24,072 nt of DNA, taken from assembly GCA_010093605.1 (NCBI GenBank), contig MU004201.1, positions 590,370 through 614,441 of the forward strand, read 5' to 3'. This stretch comes from Lophium mytilinum (lineage: Eukaryota; Ascomycota; Dothideomycetes; Mytilinidiales; Mytilinidiaceae). Made by a program: the position numbers and the translations under genes. Position 1 is the first letter of the stretch. Each line of letters begins with the position of its first letter. This document shows positions 19,005 to 24,072 of this stretch, piece after piece. Under the pieces are notes generated by a model. That model was not told the origin of the DNA and searched no databases. It worked only from the letters and a program-made list of their open reading frames with translations.

Positions 19005-20420
19005 TTAGTACTGCTCCGCAGTAGTAGTACACTTTATACCCTTAAAATCTCCCAGTTTATATTTAGCCTCTAGATAGCGGCTTGCTTAACTATAGAATAT
19101 AGCGTAATATTTACTACTATAACTATGCCTTGCGTATCTTATGCGTAATATAATATTTATTTTATTTATCTATGTTATATGGGGCGGTCTTATCCGCCGT
19201 AGTTTACGTAGTCGTGGAGGGCAATTGCATTCCAATACCGCTCCGTCGTATCTATACTATTGGCATGTGCTCCCTATCTTTTTTACGGTAAAGAATCTGC
19301 TATTATATACTCTGTAATTCAACCCTCTTCGCTAACATTAGTTATACGGCTGGGCCAAGTCCTCTCTATAGACCCCATCTATTAACACGCTGTATACAAC
19401 TTTATTCTGCCTATAGTTCCCTAAAGCGTGTATTATTATATAATGCCTAAACTAACCGGAAGGAGAGTTATTTGCACGTGTTATTGTTAAGTCTTTAGCG
19501 TGCTGGGCGGCGGAAGGCAATTTAGGTGTCGCAGTTGTACTTTCTAGTTTATCGGCGATGTATTCGGACCTGCTTATTATTAGCAAGGACAGTAATCCTT
19601 AAGGGGTTATAGTCTTACCGTTTATCGCTTTTAATATAACTTTCCTCCTCCTTACAGTTATAAATAGTCTCTATATTATAAATAGAACTACTCTTTCATT
19701 CTAGTATTTTCCTTCGCTTCTATTCTTATAGCCGTCTTAACGAGCGCTTTAGCCGTGTAAGCTTCCTCCTTGCAACCAAATCTGGGGTGGCATTTGCAAC
19801 CTCGCGCCTAGACGGGGTATTAGGCGTAGTAAGGAGAGAAGCCAACCGCTCTATTAGAATATACGTATTGGGCAGACGTGGATATATCTACCCCTGCCGA
19901 ACGTTATTCTCGGCGTTTAGAGTTGCTGTGCTGCTGCGCGTTAACCTTAGTGTGCCGGGCTGTATTTTATATACTTTAGCCTAGTTTAGGGTTGCAGCCG
20001 TCTCTATGTTAGGTTGGGCCGCTTCTTATCTCGCAAATATCCGCCGGAACGCTCTAGGAAGGACGTATATAGTATACCGATTAAGACTTGCATATAGTAT
20101 TGTGCGTGGGCTGCTGCTATACTATAAGGGGTAGGTAGTAGTTGGAAAAAGGTTTAATGCGCTAGTTTCTGTTAATCTTAGTATATTACGTGCTAACCAC
20201 TCGTATTATACCCACACTTATAATTAACCTTTAGAGGTTAACTCTATATACTATACGCAAATAGCAACTCTAAGAGTTTTATTTCGTCACTATACTGTAT
20301 ATATATTTTACCTTAGGCGGGACTAGTAGGTCCCTATAACGTACAGTTTACGTAACTATACCCTGCGTCGCTTCAGCGCCCGCCCGATTTACTCTTCCTC
20401 TCTTCCCTTACTCCTTTAGC
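19005..20420. other. 1.4-kb intergenic region
   Basis: No supported gene. A 65-codon ORF at 19787-19984 is stop-free but has no recognisable domain and no supporting context. The composition is mixed, with CpG-containing words retained (GCGCC, TCGGCG), so RIP is milder here. Positions 20375-20420 are CT-rich and probably form the leader of the next gene. Confidence 0.45.
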
Positions 20421-21449
20421 TTGTTCCTCTCTACACTATAGCTGCAGGCAAACTAACAGCTAGAACTAGCACGGGAGAGACTCTTAATTGCATTTAAAGC
20501 ACTTTAGAGAGATAGTTTAACAGTGCGTAAAGTTTTAAAGCCGGCAGGCCGTAGAAATACCTATGCAACCAACTTAGAAGAGCAGCACGCTAAGAACAGC
20601 ACCGCCACGACAGGCACACTAATGGGCTCGGGTACTATTACTTAGGACCCTCTCCTTAACCCCAATACACCTAGTAATGCCGCGGATCTTGCCGCATAAA
20701 ACGCTAGAGAGGAGTTCTTATTATTTATTCCTAAAATAACTCCTAAGCTAGCTAACATGGACTAACCCCACACGACTAAACCGCTTACCGCGGAGGATAC
20801 TGCCGACCCTACCTGCATCCGTGCCTAGAGAGAAGCACTTCTTGCAACTATCTAGAATTAAAACGGAGGTTCCCTCTTTAGTAATAGCCTAGGCACGCCT
20901 ACTAATACTACTCTTAATATGCAGCCTACTACAATTAAGTCTTAAACTCTCCATAACTATGCTAACCCCCTATCCCAAGCCTCTAGAGATAGCGCCCTAC
21001 CTTCTAAGTCCAATATTAACATTAAGCCTAAACTAGCCGACGAAGTCAACGTAAAGATCGAGCCTGGTATTAAGATTAAGCCCGGCCTTACAAGCAGCCC
21101 GGATACTACGAGTTTTTCGAGGACAATTCTAAGGACAAGGAGCTCCTGCGCTTGCGGATCAATGTGGAAGAGAAGAAGGCGAGGGCTGCATAAACAAGGT
21201 TTAAGGCTATAGCTAGAGAGCGGAAGCAGCAGGGCCTAATCCACTCCTAAATCTAAACCTCGGACGGGAGTAGCAGCGCCCTAACCTATCCCTATTTCTA
21301 CGCGCTCGTTAGCAAACACCCAACTCTTCGTCCAGCGCTGCTAGGCCCTTGCTATCCCCCAACCCATCTTCTCCTTTAATAGCAACGCGTCCCTGCCCTC
21401 CTAGAACTATACCCTAGCCCTCCACGCCGCCTACGCGGAAATTGTCTAA
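20421..21449 (+). pseudogene. coiled-coil protein fragment ending in a partial dsRNA-binding domain
   Basis: The frame begins near 20421 (LQLQANQ*LELARERLLIAF) with TAA/TAG stops at likely Gln sites. The first part is helical and charged, the middle Pro/Thr/Asn-rich. NVKIEPGIKIKPG (about 21046-21090) contains a VKIE match to the sumoylation consensus. A frame change at the T5 run 21113-21117 is followed by FEDNSKDKELLRLRINVEEK, a clear coiled coil. After another shift near 21240 comes SLANTQLFVQRC*ALAIPQP, which matches the start of the dsRBD region in the next gene, and then the frame ends at TAATAG (21447). The SKK-type dsRBD core is absent. I take this as a truncated paralogue or a gene broken by recombination. 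Function is not assignable beyond the shared domain. Confidence 0.5.
21279..21433 (+). repeat. 155-bp direct repeat, copy A
   Basis: This starts CCCTAACCTATCCCTAT and matches 22366-22520 without a gap. By eye about 30 positions differ, nearly all transitions. It encodes the linker and first strand of the dsRBD region. Confidence 0.8.
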
Positions 21450-21541
21450 TAGGCTTCACTCTTTTACTTTACCTTACTCTTATTTCCTTCTTTAATAGCT
21501 TTATCTCTGCTCTTCTACTATTAGTCTTATCTTCTTCCACT

Positions 21542-23350
21542 ATAGCGGAGCCTCTAGACTTAACCCCTAGTAACAGTACTGGTTCACCCTTTACTACTAT
21601 AGCGAAACCTAAAGATTTATCTTCCATTACTACTACTACCGCGTTGCCAACTCGCGAGCCCCAAAATTGCAGATATTGCAGGAAGAAAGCCACTCTAAGG
21701 TGTAGTTACTGCGCCAGCGTTATCTACTACAATGCGGATTGTTAAAAGGCTAACTAGAAATTATCTAATGCGCCGCCTTCTTGCATAAAGGTTGTTGCAC
21801 CGTAATAAGACTCCTATGCTTTAGCTTAAATTTACTAATAGACGGCGAAGAGCGTAAAGTTTAGCGGATTATCTAAGGGGTAGAAATTAAAACGGGCTCC
21901 AGCTCTATTATATAACTATAAGCTGCAATACACTTTACCTCTTATAAACTCAGCCCGCTACGCATAAATATAGAGTCTCTCCTGCCTAAGCGCCGAAGAA
22001 TAACTTCTAGTAGAGCAGCTGTAGCTACCCTAGCTCGTGTAGATTAAACTAGCACCCTACCTTAGCCTTCTTAGGCTAGCCTTTAACCTTATATATACAC
22101 CAGCGTAGGCAGTAATAATTATTCTTATCCTTCCTTTATACTAAGCTTAATTACCACGCCGCTTCCTAGCTTTAAGAAGAAAAGAAAAATAGAGGTCGCA
22201 GCTCCCCTTAGCAGTTAGAACTCCACCCCGCCGTTAATAGATTAGACACGTGGAGGCTCTATTCCAGGTGCCCTAAGTATACTATAAAACCTTCTTAGCA
22301 TTAATAAGTTTAAGAAGCAGCATAAAGCCGCCGTTGCCGCCGCTAGAGCCTAAGCCTAATCTACTCCCTAACCTATCCCTATCTCTATACGCTTGTTAGC
22401 GAATACCCAGCTCTTTATCCAGCGCTGCCAGGCCCCCGCCATCCCCCAACCTATCTTCTTATTTAACGGCGACGCCTCCCTACCCTTCTGGAACTGCACT
22501 CTAACCCTCTACGCTGCTAGCTCCCCCTACTTTCTTACTACTACTAGCCCCTTCACCTCTAAGAAAGAAGCTAAAGAAGCCGCCTCTACTCTTGGCCTTA
22601 GCCTCCTCTCCTCTCTTAAAGCCTCGGGCATAGTCTCTACCCCTAGTAAAACTAAAAAACGCACCCCAACCTTAACTTCTACTACTACTACCCCTAAGAA
22701 ACCCTAGGAAAACTTTACTAGCATTCTTATAGAATTCTACTAAGCCTCTAAAATCTCCGTCCCGACCTTTACTAAGTTTAAAGCCGGCACCTGCTTCTCC
22801 GCCGAGCTATTGCTGGCCTCGCACCGCCCGGAGAACGCCCCCTTCGGCGGCCGCGCTGTGCTCCACCCGTTAAAGAAAGCGGCTCGTGCGGCTGCGGTAA
22901 GGAAGGCAGTGCTCTAGCTGCGCGTAGGAACAGCTGCCCGCTATATACTAGCCCGCGTCCGTAAAGAAGTAGCGGAAGACGGCAGGGGGTTCTAAGGACG
23001 CCGCGGTGCAGCTGCCGGGCAGTATAGCGGCGCGGGTGCTGGCGCTAGCAAGCGAGCTAGGGCTACCGCAGCCGGAGTATTAGTAGGCGGCGCTAAGTGC
23101 GCTAGCGCCGGGGCTGTCTATAGTAAGTAGTTTGTTCCCGGGGAGTAGAGTAGGCGGGGAGGATAGGGTAGTAGTAGCGGCAAGGCATATAGTTAGAAAG
23201 AAGGCGGCAAGAAAGAAGTATGCGCGGTTAATAGTAATAGAGTTAGAAGGAGTATTAGAGAGGAGGAAGGGGGTGTTAGGAAAGGTATTAGAGAAGGGGA
23301 AGAGGGAGGTAGAGATAAGGGAGGGGGATAAGAACTATTATTCTTGTTAG
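21542..23350 (+). pseudogene. MYND zinc-finger protein with three dsRBD-like domains, RIP-degraded
   Basis: A CT-rich leader (21450-21541) precedes ATA at 21542, a likely lost ATG (ATA-A-E-P-L-D-L). The MYND finger lies at 21668-21784: CRYC, then C-S-Y-C, then IYYNADC*KAN*KL and a last Cys. The usual YC reads YY (TGC to TAC) and the final His is not evident. A frame change follows, then a long linker (GEERKV*RII*GVEIKTG; KKKRKIEVAAP). dsRBD 1 is at about 22420-22610 with FTSKKEAKEAASTLGLSLL. dsRBD 2 is at 22708-22925 with the core LKKAARAAAVRKAVL. A one-base slip in G5 (22985-22989) leads to domain 3 (about 23000-23270: LASELGLPQPEY, HIVRKKAARKKYARL). dsRBDs bind double-stranded RNA and MYND fingers mediate protein contacts. 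The MYND part and the dsRBD part could instead be two fused or adjacent genes. The 3' end (TAG, 23348) is in frame with domain 3. Confidence 0.7.
22366..22520 (+). repeat. 155-bp direct repeat, copy B
   Basis: Partner of 21279-21433 at an offset of 1087 bp. This copy retains more CG and TGG words (CTTCTGGAACTGC against CTCCTAGAACTAT), so copy A is the more mutated one here. Confidence 0.8.
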
Positions 23351-23467
23351 GAGTATAGAGAGACATATAATAGGAACTTATTTATACTTACTTAATTTAG
23401 GTTATAGTAGGGGAAGTATATTAGAAGTATAGTAAGTAGGAAGTATAATTACTTCCGCAGTAATATA

Positions 23468-23502
23468 AGGGTTACTGCAGGAAGGCTTCCTGCAAAGGCC
23501 CT
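23468..23502. repeat. 37-bp palindromic element, copy 13
   Basis: AAGGGTTACTGCAGGAAG, centre base G, then CTTCCTGCAAAGGCCCT. It lies in non-coding DNA between the dsRBD pseudogene and the telomere. Confidence 0.8.
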
Positions 23503-23560
23503 ATAAAAAATATTAGTATAATATATATATATAAAAAAGATATATAAATTTATAATAAAA

Positions 23561-23594
23561 AGGATCCCTATAGAAAGCCTTCTAGTAAGAACAC
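23561..23594. repeat. 37-bp palindromic element, copy 14 (decayed)
   Basis: AGGATCCCTATAGAAAG, centre base C, then CTTCTAGTAAGAACACT. Recognisable by its core and spacing; many changes are transitions. Confidence 0.55.
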
Positions 23595-23640
23595 TATAAT
23601 ATACATTAAAATAGATATAAACTTAATAGAATTTAAAGAA

Positions 23641-23960
23641 GTGTTTTATACTATATACTAGTATATAGATATATATTACGCCTAATAAGACTAATAGAAA
23701 TATTTCTATACTATATACTAATGTGTAAGTATAGAGTACGCCTAATAAAGCCTTAATAAATATTTCTATAGTATATACTAAGATAAACGTATATAGTACG
23801 CCTAATAAAATTTTACTAAATGTTTCTATACTATACGCTTAATAGTAGGTATACAGTACGCATCTAGGGATTTTAGTAGATGCTTCTATACTGTACGCTT
23901 ACTAGTAGGTATACAGTACGCGTAACAAAATTTTACTCGATGTTTCTATACTGTACTGTT
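23641..23960 (+). repeat. 60-bp telomere-proximal tandem array
   Basis: Five full units start exactly every 60 bases (23641, 23701, 23761, 23821, 23881), and a 20-bp partial sixth starts at 23941. Shared words are TTCTATACT near the unit start and AGTACGC about 36 bases in. Units 4 and 5 retain ACTGTACGC and/or TATACAGTACGC. Units 1-3 have these mutated to ACTATATAC and similar. Each unit contains a dyad (TACTGTA ... TACAGTA). Confidence 0.9.
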
Positions 23961-23977
23961 GGCCGCCCGCTAGCACG

Positions 23978-24072
23978 GGGTTAGGGTTAGGGTTAGGGTT
24001 AGGGTTAGGGTTAGGGTTAGGGTTAGGGTTAGGGTTAGGGTTAGGGTTAGGGTTAGGGTTAGGGTTAGGGTT
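23978..24072 (+). repeat. telomere, (TTAGGG)n
   Basis: GGG followed by fifteen perfect TTAGGG units and TT, reaching the end of the window with no variant repeat. It is joined to the 60-bp array through a 17-bp GC-rich link (GGCCGCCCGCTAGCACG, 23961-23977). The orientation shows this is the right end of the chromosome. Confidence 0.98.

Larger units (their letters stand above)
23351..23640. other. AT-rich non-coding DNA before the terminal array
   Basis: No gene. An (AT)n/A-rich stretch lies at about 23503-23560, between the last two palindrome copies. Confidence 0.5.

Noticed and set aside
21469-21693. Minus-strand ORF of 74 codons
   Set aside because: Mirror of the MYND gene leader and finger.
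1-24072. CRISPR-like array from the regularly spaced palindromes
   Set aside because: Spacing is irregular, copies fall in introns of a eukaryotic-type gene, and the sequence ends in a telomere.

Overview
The right edge of the window is a chromosome end. The last 95 bases are TTAGGG repeats that run to the final base, so everything to the left is subtelomeric DNA. The organism is most probably a filamentous ascomycete (Pezizomycotina). The reasons are the TTAGGG telomere, short spliceosomal introns with GTAAGN donors and CTAAC/CTGAC-type branch sites, CT-rich gene leaders, and a strong repeat-induced point mutation (RIP)-like signature. CpA and TpG are depleted, in-frame stops are almost only TAA/TAG (from CAA, CAG, TGG), and duplicated pieces differ mainly by transitions. 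I cannot name the species.

Layout, left to right. (1) 1-2042: very AT-rich, with one small unrecognised minus-strand ORF (91-465), low-complexity TAGA/TAGTA tracts, a decayed ~105-bp tandem repeat and a pyrimidine-rich leader. (2) 2043-5959: a RIP-altered RecQ-type telomere-linked helicase gene with an OrsD-like zinc-finger N-terminus. It is open for 605 codons, then carries about twelve TAA/TAG stops, and is cut off just after helicase motif V, where a short interstitial TTAGGG tract begins. (3) 5975-7510: less RIP-altered non-coding DNA containing about four degenerate ~190-220-bp repeats. (4) 7530-12640: a long, broken, Gln-rich gene of unknown function. (5) 12924-19001: a SNF2-family ATPase pseudogene with six recognisable introns. 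(6) 19005-20420: intergenic. (7) 20421-23350: a coiled-coil/dsRBD fragment, then a MYND zinc-finger and triple dsRBD-like pseudogene. (8) 23351-24072: AT-rich DNA, an exact 60-bp tandem array and the telomere.

All the large genes point towards the telomere and all are mutated, so I treat them as decayed members of a multicopy subtelomeric block. RIP acts only on duplicated DNA. The proteins implied are a RecQ helicase, a SNF2 ATPase, a MYND/dsRNA-binding protein and a large unknown. Any joint function is inference.

The most unusual feature is a 37-bp near-perfect palindrome with 18-nt arms, dispersed about fourteen times between 6962 and 23594. It occurs in both orientations. It sits inside every one of the six introns I can define in the SNF2 gene, and splicing each of these out keeps the reading frame. 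Other copies lie in exons and in non-coding DNA. This looks like an introner-like or MITE-like element family.
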